Assembly: GCA_035565775.1 (NCBI GenBank)
Contig: DATMRW010000021.1
Coordinates: forward strand, 434,001 to 498,000
Length of the DNA stretch: 64,000 nt
Direction: 5' to 3'
DNA from: PRO6 sp035565775
GTDB taxonomy: Bacteria > Pseudomonadota > Alphaproteobacteria > Rhizobiales > Xanthobacteraceae
The first letter of the stretch is position 1; each line of letters opens with the position of its first letter. The notes under the pieces are model-generated. The model worked only from the letters and a program-made list of their open reading frames with translations. It made no database searches and was not told where the DNA came from. A program made the translations under genes and the position numbers. This document shows positions 49,827 to 59,153 of this stretch, one piece after another.

Positions 49827-51713
49827 ATGAAGCCTGAACCCGTCGCGCATTGTCGCGTAGCTACCATCGGCGCTTTCACCGCAGCCGTCGCCCTTCCCTT
49901 TTTGGCCGGCTTCAATTTCATCATGAACCACTTCTACGTGGATGGAGCATCCATGTATGATAGCGGCCTGTTTTCCGCGCTCCTCTGGCGCCCGGAAACA
50001 TTTTGGCTACCAATTCCGTCGAGCATGTACGAGGGCTCGTACTATAGTTCGCACTTCTCGCCTGCCCTCTACCTCATAGGCTTGCTGAGCCATGCATGGC
50101 CGTTCGGCCAGACCAGCTGGTTCGCGGTCTTTCAAGGCGCCATTCTGGGCGGTAACGGCCTTCTGGCGCTGACGCTGTTCCAGCGCCTCATGCCATTGAC
50201 CGGCTGGCGTCTTGCACTCGCGCTTTTCTGGAGCATCCTGTTCGTCTTTAACGGGCTCGCGCTTGCCATTCTGTCCTCCCCGCACATCGAGGCGCTCGGC
50301 ACGTTGCTGGCCTGCTGGTTTCTGCTCGCATTCTTTGACAGAAAATTCCGAAGAGCCGGCGTTCTTCTAGTTTTTGCAGCGGCCGTCCGCGAGGATATCG
50401 GATTTCATATCGTTGCAATCCTGGGCCTAATCTGGCTTACGGCAGTTGTCTCAAAGCGATCGCTCTTCGCCCGGAACGACATCGTCATCGCCATGAGCGC
50501 CGCCCTTGCGCTGTCGCTCGCCGGCTGCGCAATCAAGCAGATCTATTTTCCGGGCGACGATGCTTTTGCCCGCATCTATTCCGGGTCGCCACCCTGGGCC
50601 CATCTCACGAGCGACCTTCTGGTCGGCCGCCTCAAGGAGTTGTTCGTTGCCCGCGGCTTCTTCGTCTATCCCGCTTTGGTCGCGGCCGTCGCATCGTTCT
50701 ACTACAGGTCCTTGCTGCCGCTCCTCGGCTTTCTCGCCTATGTGCCCTGGCTCGCCATCAACATTGCTGCGGTGAGTGAATATGCCGGTCGGCTGATGCT
50801 CTACTATCCGTTCCCGTTCCAGATCTCCTTTTTCTGGTTCCTCTATCTTTTCTGCACCCGGACAGGCGAGCGCGGCGAGAACAAGCCGTCGCTATCAGCC
50901 GTGGTCTTCATCACCCTATTTCTAGTCTCTTCGATGAGTACCCTCATCGGCTGGCGACATTTTACTGCCAGATGGGACGCAAGGACGGTTGCGAGAGCGG
51001 AAAATGCCGTGCAGTCGCTGGTCGAAAACTCGCATTCGTTCGGCGAACTGAGACTTGATGCAGCCACAGTTTCGCTCGCACCCCGCTCCTTCATCAAGGA
51101 TCAATCGATCCAGTTCACACCGCGCACGACTGCCGATACGGTGATATGGCATGAGCATGCTGGCGTTCGAGATGATATTTCGGGCTGGATCTCGCGCAAC
51201 ACGCTGACCAACCTCTATCGTATATCGGGCACTCCCTTTCATATCGCTTCACGTCTTTGCCAGGAGGAAATCCAGCGCGCCGGACTCGACCTCTTTCCGA
51301 CGCTCGGCAGCAACCTCCTTCCGATCATGAACATGCGCAGCGGCAAGCTGGCTCGCAACGTCTACGATCTGCACGGCGGAGGCATCAGCCTGTTCGGCCC
51401 CTACCTCCCCTTGTCGGCCGGGCAATACACCGCAACTGTCCATACCTACCGCTTCAATCAAACGGCCTCCGGCGCGACAGCGGAGATCTACAGCACGGCA
51501 CGTGGCTCAATCGCCAACGCTCCTCTCAAAACCAGTGAATTCGCCACCGAAACGACGGCAATCTCATTCACGGTTCCAGAAAACGAACGCGGCTTCTATG
51601 AAATCCGGATTTCCGCCGAGCGCGGGCTTGGTTATCGCATCACCGGCATTTTCCTTGAAAGGAGCAAGGCGACCAACGAGCTAGCCACGATCAACGACGG
51701 CAAGTGTTATTGA
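49827..51713 (+). CDS. DUF2079-like polytopic membrane protein with C-terminal beta domain
   Basis: A 628-residue protein. Residues 1-400 hold about ten hydrophobic segments and resemble DUF2079 membrane proteins (YDSGLFSALLWR near residue 46 and YYSSHFSPALYLIGLL near 72, compare the family's YDLGIF and HFSP). That fold is related to GT-C glycosyltransferases. Residues 400-628 are soluble and strand-rich (GQYTATVHTYRFNQTASGAT and following), perhaps a carbohydrate-binding sandwich. Codon use is clearly less G+C-biased than in the neighbours, a sign of possible transfer. No sugar-nucleotide motif is seen, so a lipid-linked donor would be expected if it is a transferase. It ends in a strong terminator. 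Confidence 0.7.
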   Translation: MKPEPVAHCRVATIGAFTAAVALPFLAGFNFIMNHFYVDGASMYDSGLFSALLWRPETFWLPIPSSMYEGSYYSSHFSPALYLIGLLSHAWPFGQTSWFAVFQGAILGGNGLLALTLFQRLMPLTGWRLALALFWSILFVFNGLALAILSSPHIEALGTLLACWFLLAFFDRKFRRAGVLLVFAAAVREDIGFHIVAILGLIWLTAVVSKRSLFARNDIVIAMSAALALSLAGCAIKQIYFPGDDAFARIYSGSPPWAHLTSDLLVGRLKELFVARGFFVYPALVAAVASFYYRSLLPLLGFLAYVPWLAINIAAVSEYAGRLMLYYPFPFQISFFWFLYLFCTRTGERGENKPSLSAVVFITLFLVSSMSTLIGWRHFTARWDARTVARAENAVQSLVENSHSFGELRLDAATVSLAPRSFIKDQSIQFTPRTTADTVIWHEHAGVRDDISGWISRNTLTNLYRISGTPFHIASRLCQEEIQRAGLDLFPTLGSNLLPIMNMRSGKLARNVYDLHGGGISLFGPYLPLSAGQYTATVHTYRFNQTASGATAEIYSTARGSIANAPLKTSEFATETTAISFTVPENERGFYEIRISAERGLGYRITGIFLERSKATNELATINDGKCY

Positions 51714-51716
51714 GTG

Positions 51717-51757
51717 GCGCCGGCATGCGCGCCTCCGCATGCCGGCGCGCATATTTT
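51717..51757 (+). terminator. strong hairpin terminator after the DUF2079-like gene
   Basis: GCGCCGGCATGCG and CGCATGCCGGCGC pair perfectly over 13 bases with a 6-base loop, four bases after the stop codon, followed by GCATATTTT. Confidence 0.8.
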
Positions 51758-51879
51758 GGAACCCGCTCCGGACCTCAAGAAGGCGCCCGGCTTCCCTCGC
51801 CCTTGCCCGTTTTTCGCTGTCTGCGGCTTCCCCCGGAGGGGCCTTTGCTGTAGGTCGGCGCCACACGGAGTGGTGAGAG

Positions 51880-53055
51880 TTGGCTTTTTTCGACGTTGTG
51901 GTGATCGGCGCGGGCGCGGCCGGCATGATGTGCGCCATTGAGGCGGCAAAGCGCGGGCGTTCGGTGCTGGTCATCGACCACTCAGCCACGCCGGGCGAAA
52001 AGATCCGCATTTCCGGCGGCGGGCGGTGCAACTTCACCAACATGCACGCGGCCCCGAAAAACTTCCTCTCGCAGAACCCGCATTTCTGCATCTCGGCGCT
52101 AAGCCGCTACACGCAGCGTGATTTCATCGCGCTGGTCGAGCGCCACCGCATTGCCTATCACGAGAAAACTCTCGGGCAGCTCTTCTGCGACGGCTCGGCG
52201 ACCCAGATCATCGACATGCTGCTCGCCGAGATGCAGCGCCATGGCGCGCGCCTGAAACTTGCCACCCGCGCCGAACGCATCGAGAAGAACGACGACGGCT
52301 TCACCATCGTGCTGGAAGGCTCATTTGTCCGATGCCAGTCGCTGGTGGTGGCCAGCGGCGGCAAGTCCATTCCGAAAATGGGCGCCACCGGCTTCGGCTA
52401 CGACGTTGCCACGCAGTTCGGGCTGCGGATCGTCGAGACGCGCCCGGCGCTGGTGCCGCTGACCTTCGAGCCCACCACGCTGGAGCGGCTCAAGCCGCTG
52501 GCCGGCGTCGCGGTGGATGCCTCGGTCGCCTGCGGCAAGACGCGATTTGCCGAAGCGATGCTGTTCACGCATCGCGGCATCAGCGGGCCGTCGATTCTGC
52601 AGATTTCCTCCTACTGGCGCGAAGGGAACGAAATCCGCATTTCGATGCTGCCGCAGACCGACATTTTTGAAGCCCTGCGCGACCAGCGCAAACAGAACGG
52701 CAGGCAGGCGCTGCAGACGGCGCTGGCCATCCATCTGCCGAAGAAGCTGGCGCAGATCATCGCGCAGGACTTCAACCCGGCCAATCTCGCCGACCTGTCG
52801 GACAAGGAATTGCGCCGCGTCGAAGCCACCGTCAACGACTGGCGGATCAAACCGACCGGCTCCGAAGGCTATCGCACGGCGGAAGTAACGCTCGGGGGCG
52901 TCGACACCCGAGACCTCGATTCGAAAACGATGGAAGCGAAGTCCGTGCCCGGCCTCTATTTCATCGGCGAGGTGGTGGACGTTACCGGCTGGCTCGGCGG
53001 TTACAATTTTCAGTGGGCGTGGTCATCCGGCTGGTGCGCCGGCCAGGCGGCCTGA
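51880..53055 (+). CDS. HI0933/YhiN-family FAD-dependent oxidoreductase
   Basis: A 391-residue flavoprotein of the HI0933 family. The FAD-binding motif is VVIGAGAAGMMCAIEAAKRGRSVLVID at residues 6-32, followed by the family's GEKIRISGGGRCNFTN near 45. Next come LVVASGGKSIPKMGATGFGYDVA and the C-terminal GLYFIGEVVDVTGWLGGYNFQWAWSSG. The reaction is unknown for this widespread family. The start is a TTG at 51880, which gives a full Rossmann strand; no ATG is available before it. It sits upstream of the stress-protein gene with a 91-base gap. Confidence 0.92.
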   Translation: MAFFDVVVIGAGAAGMMCAIEAAKRGRSVLVIDHSATPGEKIRISGGGRCNFTNMHAAPKNFLSQNPHFCISALSRYTQRDFIALVERHRIAYHEKTLGQLFCDGSATQIIDMLLAEMQRHGARLKLATRAERIEKNDDGFTIVLEGSFVRCQSLVVASGGKSIPKMGATGFGYDVATQFGLRIVETRPALVPLTFEPTTLERLKPLAGVAVDASVACGKTRFAEAMLFTHRGISGPSILQISSYWREGNEIRISMLPQTDIFEALRDQRKQNGRQALQTALAIHLPKKLAQIIAQDFNPANLADLSDKELRRVEATVNDWRIKPTGSEGYRTAEVTLGGVDTRDLDSKTMEAKSVPGLYFIGEVVDVTGWLGGYNFQWAWSSGWCAGQAA

Positions 53056-53146
53056 CGGCAAGCCCGGCGGGGTGAGGCCCTGTCCCGGCTTGAACTCATC
53101 CGGTCGGCATGCAGGATGGTGGGCGTCAAGTCGACAGGAGAGACCA

Positions 53147-53593
53147 ATGTACAAACATATCTTGATTGCGACCGACGGCTCCGAACTTGCCACCAAGGGC
53201 GTCGACCACGGCCTTGCGCTCGCCAAGGCGCTCGGCGCCAATGTCACGGTTCTGACCGTGACCGAACCGCTTTCCGGCGCGGCCCTCGATGCTGCCGTCC
53301 GCGGCGGCCTCAAGAATCCGGTCGGCCAGTTCGAACACCAGATGGACGAACATGTCGAGAACCTGGCCGCGCCGATCCGCAAGAAGGCGGCCGATCTGGG
53401 CGTCCCGGTGCAGATCGCGCGGGAGACCGACGAGTTCCCGGCGGAGGCCATCGTCCGCTACGCCAAGCTCAACAACTGCGATCTCATCGTGATGTCCTCC
53501 CACGGCCGGAGGGGCGCCAAGCGGCTCATTCTCGGCAGCCAGACCGCCGAGGTCGTGACCCATACGACGATCCCTGTCCACGTCATTCGCTAA
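53147..53593 (+). CDS. universal stress protein (UspA family)
   Basis: A 148-residue UspA-fold protein with the N-terminal HILIATDGSELATKGVDHGL and the ATP-binding signature G-x2-G-x9-G-[ST] intact in GRRGAKRLILGSQTAEVV. It is therefore of the nucleotide-binding type. Such proteins aid survival under starvation or low oxygen. AGGAGAG precedes the ATG at 53147; the frame is open earlier, but without family similarity. Confidence 0.93.
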   Translation: MYKHILIATDGSELATKGVDHGLALAKALGANVTVLTVTEPLSGAALDAAVRGGLKNPVGQFEHQMDEHVENLAAPIRKKAADLGVPVQIARETDEFPAEAIVRYAKLNNCDLIVMSSHGRRGAKRLILGSQTAEVVTHTTIPVHVIR

Positions 53594-54030
53594 GAAGCCA
53601 TTCGACAGCAGACTGAAAGATCCGCGCGCGGCTCGGAAACGCGGGCGCATGCTTAACTTGGATCAAGACATGGCGGCTGCGGCATCCACGCTTTTGCGGG
53701 GGCGTCGCCGCCGTCTGCATGGCGGGAGCACTAAAATGCTTTCCCTACGAGCCGACGCGCCTCTTGATCGACGTCAAACCGTCTCCCCGCTATACTTAAA
53801 AAAATGAGGGCACGTTTCTCCCTCATGGACAACTGTTGAGTGCGGCAGTTCTTAATCTCAAGACCGACCGGAACTCGCGTTCATGACCGTGTGCACTGCA
53901 TCGAAGCGGATGCCGCGAGGGCGGCTTTCTTGCGGAGGCTCGTGTTGTGAGGTCAGGAAAACTGCCCCCTCCGCCAGCCATCGCGGCAACCTCGGATATG
54001 GCAGGGCCCGGTGCCGGAGCAGGAGCATCC
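53594..54030. other. 437-base gap between the stress protein and CHAD genes
   Basis: No credible gene. It contains a FixK/FNR-type box at 53764-53777, an AT-rich stretch TATACTTAAAA from 53791, and just after it a small inverted repeat ATGAGGG/CCCTCAT (53804-53810 and 53820-53826). That repeat starts an 11-codon frame ending in TGA. A leader peptide or small RNA is possible but unproven. Confidence 0.45.
53764..53777. promoter_or_regulatory. FixK/FNR-type box
   Basis: TTGATCGACGTCAA fits TTGA-N6-TCAA, the core recognised by FixK2 and FNR in rhizobia and relatives. The AT-rich TATACT at 53791-53796 follows 14 bases later and could be a -10 element for transcription to the right, towards the CHAD gene. 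Confidence 0.65.
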
Positions 54031-55047
54031 ATGAACTCCGTCTCTGAAACGATGCGCCGCGACGCCGCGCGCCCCCGCCGGCGCCAGCAGTCCCATCGCC
54101 TCTACAAGTCTCCCCGGCTGAACGCGGACATGTCCTGCGAGGAAGCATTCCGCCTGATTGCCCGCAATTGCCTCAAGGATCTTGAAGCCAATCAGGAAGG
54201 CACCTGCGGGGGCGACGACGAGGCCCTGCATCAGATGCGCATCGCGCTCACGCGCCTGCGTGCAGCCCGGCGGTTTTTCGCCCCCTTCGTGAGCGAGCCG
54301 GAATGGGGGCGGCTGAAAGACGAATTCCGGTGGCTGAACAAGCACCTCAGCGCCGCGCGCGATATGGATGTCACCATCAAGGAGCTTCGGTCGAAAGGCG
54401 GCGGCCAGCGCGAAGAATCTTCGCTCCATCAGGCGTGGCTGGACAGCTCAATGACCAGCCATCACGATCTTAACCAGGCGCTTCTCTCGGAGCGATACCG
54501 GGTCTTGGTGCGTGAGGCATCACTCTGGGTCGAGAAAGGGCAAGCCCGCCCGGCCCAAGACAATCCAGAAGACAACCCACAAGACGATCCTCAAGGCGAG
54601 ATGCCATCGGAGCGCGAAGATTCCTCTTCCGTCGCCCCATATGCCGCGCGCACGCTCAGCCGCTGGCACAAAAAACTCCTCAAGGACAGCCGCTCCCTCG
54701 GCGACATGGGCCGCGACGAGCGGCACCAGCTCAGAATAAGAGGCAAGCGGCTGCGCTATGCAATCGAGTTTTTCAGCTCCCTGTTCCAGGCAGAAAATTC
54801 TTCCCGAGACAAACTCAAGAGCCGGGATGATCTGCTGAAATGCCTGCGCAAGATTCAGAAGTCGCTCGGCCAATTGAACGACATCGAGCAGGGCCGCTCG
54901 ATCGCCGCCACGCTGCGGGCGGTGCCGAGCGAGCGGATGAAAGATCACCCGTTCTACTCCTCCAGCCGGAAGATCGAGAAGCGGATGATCAAAGCCGCCC
55001 GAACCGCCTTCCGCGAAATGGAAGAGGTCGAGCCGTTCTGGGCGTGA
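54031..55047 (+). CDS. CHAD-domain protein
   Basis: A 338-residue protein with one CHAD domain (about residues 40-330), a helical bundle rich in conserved His and basic residues that binds polyphosphate. The two internal repeats start with ALHQMRIALTRLRAARRFF near residue 69 and ERHQLRIRGKRLRYAIEFF near 230. An Asp/Gln/Pro-rich insert at about 170-205 (NPEDNPQDDPQGE) splits them. AGGAG before the ATG at 54031 supports this start over the longer frame from 53947. A FixK-type box 254 bases upstream may link it to low-oxygen control. Confidence 0.85.
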   Translation: MNSVSETMRRDAARPRRRQQSHRLYKSPRLNADMSCEEAFRLIARNCLKDLEANQEGTCGGDDEALHQMRIALTRLRAARRFFAPFVSEPEWGRLKDEFRWLNKHLSAARDMDVTIKELRSKGGGQREESSLHQAWLDSSMTSHHDLNQALLSERYRVLVREASLWVEKGQARPAQDNPEDNPQDDPQGEMPSEREDSSSVAPYAARTLSRWHKKLLKDSRSLGDMGRDERHQLRIRGKRLRYAIEFFSSLFQAENSSRDKLKSRDDLLKCLRKIQKSLGQLNDIEQGRSIAATLRAVPSERMKDHPFYSSSRKIEKRMIKAARTAFREMEEVEPFWA

Positions 55048-55150
55048 GGTCGTGCCGCAAGCACTCACGCCAGCCGGCCCGATGAGTTGCGTTCGCAACC
55101 GCTGAGGTAGGATTGGGCCGCAGCCGGTTGAGGTTGCGACGAATTGGCAG

Positions 55151-55175
55151 CGAAAGACATCCTTGACGTCTTTCG
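55151..55175. promoter_or_regulatory. perfect 8+8 dyad upstream of transporter 3, candidate operator
   Basis: CGAAAGAC and GTCTTTCG are an exact inverted repeat with 9 bases between, 91-115 bases before the binding-protein ATG. A second dyad, GTTGCG-TT-CGCAAC, is at 55086-55099. Confidence 0.5.
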
Positions 55176-55265
55176 AGATGCGGCCTCATACTGGTCCAAC
55201 AACTTGGCCGCCCATGGTTCGGGCAGGGCAAGAATGAAAATTCTGAACCACCGGGGAGACGTTTA

Positions 55266-56489
55266 ATGAAGTGCCTCTCGTTCATCGCAGCCGGTCTCTG
55301 CTCTGCGATCGTTGCCTCTACCTTCTCCTATTCCGCCCACGCTCAGAGTCAGCCACCGATCAAGATCGGCGTGACCACTGCCGTGCAGTTGCAGGTCGGG
55401 CGCGACACTCAAGAAGCCGTGAAAATGGCGATCGAGGAGATCAACGCAAGCGGCGGCGTGCTCGGCCGCAAGCTCGAGATGATCGTCGCGGACGAAACGG
55501 AAATTCCTGAAACCGGGATCAACGCGATCCGCAAGCTCACCGCGGAAGACAAGGTCGACGTACTCGTGGGCGGCTATACCAGCGGCGTGACGCTGGCGCA
55601 GATTCCGCACATTACCAAAGCGAAAACGATCTATCTCGGCGTCGGCGCCGCCTCGCCCGCAGTGACAGCCCGCGTCAAGAGCCGTTACGACGAGAACAAG
55701 TACATCTTCCGCGTCTTCCCCATCAACTCCGGGCATCAGGCCCGGCAGATGACCACCTTCTTGGCCGATTTCGTCGGCAAGGAGCTGGGCCTCAAGAAGA
55801 TCGCCATCGTCGGTGAGAACGCCAAGTGGGTGCAGGACCTCGTTCCGATCCTCAAGAAAGGCGCAGTCGAGGCTGGCGCGGACGTGACCTTTACGGAACT
55901 GTTCGACACCCAGACCTCCGATTTCTCGCCGCTGTTCTCGAAGGTGCGCGATTCCGGCGCACAGTTCCTGACCGTGATCCTGTCGCATGCTTCCAGCGAT
56001 ATTTTTGCCAAGCAGTGGCATGACTCGCAATTCCCGATGCCCTATGGCGGGGTCGACGTCAAAAGCATGGACGGCGACTTCTGCGAGCGCATCGGCGGCA
56101 AGTCGGTCTCCGAATTCGCCGGAAACTTCGCGGTTCGCGCGCCCCTGACGCCGAAGACGGTAGCCTTCTTCGACGCCTTCAAGCAGCGCACCGGCCGCGT
56201 CCCGGTTTATACCGCGCTCGGCGCCAATGATGCCGTGCACATCTATGCCGAAGCCGTGAAGAAGGCCGGTTCGACCAACGCCGACGACGTCATCAAGGCG
56301 CTCGAGCCGACGAGCTATGTTGGCATCGCGGGCTTGATCGAGTTCGACGAGAACCATGACGTGAAGGCGGGCGGCAAGCACCCGAACCTCCTGTTCGCCC
56401 AGTGGCGAGCGGATTGCTCGCGCGAGGTGGTGTATCCGAAGGAGCTGCGCACTGCGGAGCCCATCATGCCCCCGTGGATCAAGAAGTAA
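55266..56489 (+). CDS. HAAT ABC transporter substrate-binding protein, system 3
   Basis: A 407-residue periplasmic binding protein of the Peripla_BP_6 family. The Sec signal peptide ends near residue 26 (FSYSAHAQ). The mature part begins PPIKIGVTTAVQLQVGRDTQ, followed by EEINASGGVLGRKLEMIVADE and LVGGYTSGVTLAQ. It is the first gene of a five-gene operon with two permeases and two ATPases. The ligand is unknown. A long hairpin separates it from the first permease. Confidence 0.92.
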   Translation: MKCLSFIAAGLCSAIVASTFSYSAHAQSQPPIKIGVTTAVQLQVGRDTQEAVKMAIEEINASGGVLGRKLEMIVADETEIPETGINAIRKLTAEDKVDVLVGGYTSGVTLAQIPHITKAKTIYLGVGAASPAVTARVKSRYDENKYIFRVFPINSGHQARQMTTFLADFVGKELGLKKIAIVGENAKWVQDLVPILKKGAVEAGADVTFTELFDTQTSDFSPLFSKVRDSGAQFLTVILSHASSDIFAKQWHDSQFPMPYGGVDVKSMDGDFCERIGGKSVSEFAGNFAVRAPLTPKTVAFFDAFKQRTGRVPVYTALGANDAVHIYAEAVKKAGSTNADDVIKALEPTSYVGIAGLIEFDENHDVKAGGKHPNLLFAQWRADCSREVVYPKELRTAEPIMPPWIKK

Positions 56490-56520
56490 GGCTGTCTGCT
56501 TCGACGGACACTGCCTTTCA

Positions 56521-56574
56521 TGAGGATGCCTGACCAAGGGTCAGCCAAGATCGCGCCTTGCCCAGGCATCCTCA
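56521..56574 (+). repeat. 12-base hairpin between binding-protein and permease genes, system 3
   Basis: TGAGGATGCCTG and CAGGCATCCTCA pair perfectly around a 30-base loop that can fold again (CAAGG with CCTTG). It lies between the binding-protein stop (56489) and the permease start (56611), the same place as the hairpin in system 1. It probably protects the first message segment and lowers permease expression. Confidence 0.55.
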
Positions 56575-56610
56575 CTTCTCCCACTCGCTCATCGCAGTTC
56601 AGGTGATTCC

Positions 56611-57465
56611 TTGGTCGAGATACTGGTCCAGGGCGCAGTCGCGAGCGCCATCTATGCCATGCTTGCGGTCGGCTTCACGCTTATCTTTGGTGTCGCTCGC
56701 ATCCTTAACCTGTCCCATGGTTCTTTCTACGCGCTTGGCGCGTATGGCACCTATTTCCTCACATCGTTGAACTGGCCGCTGATCCCCGCGGCGCTCGCCT
56801 CGATTGCATTCGTCGCGGCGTTCGGCGTGGCGATGGATCGCGTGCTGGTTCAGCCGATGCGCGGTCGCTCGCTGCTTGCGGTGCTGATGATTACCCTCGC
56901 CGTGGCGTTGACGGTCGAGCAGATTCTCTTCCTCACCTTCGGCTCCGAATATCGCAACGTCCCGTCACTGATCGCCACGAAGTACACGATCCTGGGCGTC
57001 GACATTGCCGGCCAGCGACTCCTCACCGTCGTCGCGAGCATCATCCTGATCAGCGGCTTGTGGCTGTTCATCCAGCATTCGCGGCTGGGTTCGGCCATCC
57101 TCGCGATTTCGCAGGATCCCGAAGCCGCCCAGTATATGGGCATTCCCTCGAACCGCATTTTTGCGATCGTCATGGCGATTTCCGCGGCCTTCGCCGCCAC
57201 CGCGGGCATCCTCGCGGCGCCGTTCCTCACGGTCCAGCCGACGATGTGGCTGCTGCCGATCATCAAGGCATTCGCGATTGTCGTCGTCGGCGGCCTCGGC
57301 TCGATCCCCGGCAGCATCCTTGCTGCACTGATGCTCGGCTACGCGGAAACGATCGTCGCCTACATGATCTCAGCGAGCTGGACGGAAATCGTCTCGGTCC
57401 TTGCCACCCTGCTGATGCTGATCTTCAGGCCGGCGGGCATGTTCGGCCGGCGGGCCGCGTTCTAG
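56611..57465 (+). CDS. HAAT ABC permease (LivH-like), system 3
   Basis: A 284-residue inner-membrane permease with motifs LAVGFTLIFGVARILNLSHGSFYALGAYGTY (residues 17-47), ISQDPEAAQYMGIPSNRIFAIV (near 163) and VVVGGLGSIPGSILAALMLGY (near 223). The start is a TTG at 56611 with AGGTGA upstream. It works with the LivM-like partner encoded 12 bases downstream. Confidence 0.9.
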   Translation: MVEILVQGAVASAIYAMLAVGFTLIFGVARILNLSHGSFYALGAYGTYFLTSLNWPLIPAALASIAFVAAFGVAMDRVLVQPMRGRSLLAVLMITLAVALTVEQILFLTFGSEYRNVPSLIATKYTILGVDIAGQRLLTVVASIILISGLWLFIQHSRLGSAILAISQDPEAAQYMGIPSNRIFAIVMAISAAFAATAGILAAPFLTVQPTMWLLPIIKAFAIVVVGGLGSIPGSILAALMLGYAETIVAYMISASWTEIVSVLATLLMLIFRPAGMFGRRAAF

Positions 57466-57477
57466 GAGTCGCGCAAA

Positions 57478-58416
57478 ATGTTTTCGCGAAAAATCAACCT
57501 CGCCGGCGCGCTTCTCTTCGTCATCATCATGGCGGCGCTCCCCGTGATCTGGTCCAACAGCTACCTGACCGGCGTTCTCACCGTCGCCATCATCTACGGG
57601 ATCTGGGCCGTGAGCTGGGACTTTATGTCCGGGCTGACGGGCCGCGAAAATTTCGGCCACGCGCTCTTCATCGGCGCGGGCGCCTATACCGCAGGCTTCC
57701 TCAATACTATCTGGGGAATCTCCGGCTGGTGGACGATTCCGGCCGCAATGGTCGTGGCCTCGGCCTTTGCCATCCTGATCGGCTTTCCGACGCTGCGCCT
57801 CAAGGGCCCCTACTTCGCGCTCGCGATGCTCTCCGGCTCGGTCATCATGCAGCGCCTGATGCTGATCTTCTGGGAGCACACCGGCGGCGAGGAAGGCATC
57901 AACGGCATCGACTCGCTGATGAACTCCGAACTCGGCTTCTACTATTTCGCCCTCGCCGTGCTGGTCGCCGTCACCGCGCTGCTGCTCGCGCTGGCGCACT
58001 CCAATCTTGGATTGATCCTGCGGGCCATCCGCGGCGACGAGGCGACCTGCCAGGCTACCGGCCTCAACATCACTTTCTACAAAATCCTCTCGCTGGTGAT
58101 CAGCGCCGCGATCGCGGGTGCCGGCGGCGCGATGTACGCGCACTACCAGATGCAGGTCAGCCCGCAGCTGTTCACGGTCGTCCTCACGATCAGCATCATC
58201 ACCATGGTCTATGTCGGCGGCATGGCCTCGATCTACGGTCCGGTCGGCGGCGCGATCCTTCTCGTGCTGCTCACCGAGTTGCTGCGCGACTTCGGCGAGT
58301 GGCGCCTGATGATCTACAGCGTAGTCCTGATCCTCATTCTCTTCTTTCTGCCCGGCGGCCTCATCGCGCCCATCTGGCGGCGCCTCTCCGCCCGCCTGGG
58401 AAGGACAGCACCATGA
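57478..58416 (+). CDS. HAAT ABC permease (LivM-like), system 3
   Basis: A 312-residue inner-membrane permease. Motifs are SGLTGRENFGHALFIGAGAYTAGF near residue 51 and LRAIRGDEATCQATGLNITFYKI near 181, then VYVGGMASIYGPVGGAILLVLL near 244. The third motif has GGMASI where most have GGLGS/T. Its stop overlaps the LivG-like start by four bases. Confidence 0.9.
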   Translation: MFSRKINLAGALLFVIIMAALPVIWSNSYLTGVLTVAIIYGIWAVSWDFMSGLTGRENFGHALFIGAGAYTAGFLNTIWGISGWWTIPAAMVVASAFAILIGFPTLRLKGPYFALAMLSGSVIMQRLMLIFWEHTGGEEGINGIDSLMNSELGFYYFALAVLVAVTALLLALAHSNLGLILRAIRGDEATCQATGLNITFYKILSLVISAAIAGAGGAMYAHYQMQVSPQLFTVVLTISIITMVYVGGMASIYGPVGGAILLVLLTELLRDFGEWRLMIYSVVLILILFFLPGGLIAPIWRRLSARLGRTAP

Positions 58417-59153
58417 CGACGGCGCTCGAAGTCAAAAACCTCACCAAGCGTTTCGGCGGGCTCACGGCCGTCCGCGATGTCAGCTTCACCGTCGCACCGT
58501 CGGAGGTGCTCGGCATTCTCGGGCCGAACGGCGCGGGCAAGACGACGCTCTACAACCTTCTCACCGGCTTCATCAGCTTCGACGAAGGCAGCGTCGTGTT
58601 CGAGGGCAACTCGCTGCGCGGGCTGCCGCCGCACAAGATCGCCAAAATGGGCATCTCGCGGACGTTCCAGCTCTGCCGGCCCTTCGTCGGCATGACGGTC
58701 GAGGAAAACGTCCGGGTCGGCGGCCTCTCGCATCCCGCGCCGCCGGAAGGCCGCGCCGCGCATGCGCTGCGGCTGCTCGAGGAGGTCGGCCTTGCGCATA
58801 AGGCAGAGGAGCCGGTCGAAGTGCTGTCCTACGGCGACCAGCGCCGGCTCGAAATCGCCCGCGCGCTGGCTTCCTCGCCAAAGATGCTGCTGCTGGACGA
58901 GCCTTTCGCGGGTCTCGGCTCGGGCGAGATCGCCGAGCTGTCGGCCTTGATCCGGAAGATCCACGCGAACTCCAAAGTCTCGATCCTGCTGATCGAGCAC
59001 AAGCTGCACGAATTCATGAAGCTGGTGGACCGCGTGATCGCGCTCGATTTCGGCGAGCTGATTGCCGATGACATCCCCGAGCGGATCGTCACCCACCCGA
59101 AGGTGATCGAAGCCTATATCGGTTCAACGGCGGATGCGGAGGACCTTCAGTGA
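58413..59153 (+). CDS. HAAT ABC transporter ATP-binding protein (LivG-like), system 3
   Basis: A 246-residue ATPase. Walker A LGPNGAGKTTLYNLL is near residue 35, LivG-type GISRTFQLCRPFVGMTVEENV near 86, signature LSYGDQRRLEIARALA near 140 and Walker B MLLLDEPFAGLG. It overlaps both neighbouring genes by four bases. It has the standard sequence of the amino-acid branch, unlike the UrtD-like subunit of system 2. Confidence 0.93.
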   Translation: MTTALEVKNLTKRFGGLTAVRDVSFTVAPSEVLGILGPNGAGKTTLYNLLTGFISFDEGSVVFEGNSLRGLPPHKIAKMGISRTFQLCRPFVGMTVEENVRVGGLSHPAPPEGRAAHALRLLEEVGLAHKAEEPVEVLSYGDQRRLEIARALASSPKMLLLDEPFAGLGSGEIAELSALIRKIHANSKVSILLIEHKLHEFMKLVDRVIALDFGELIADDIPERIVTHPKVIEAYIGSTADAEDLQ

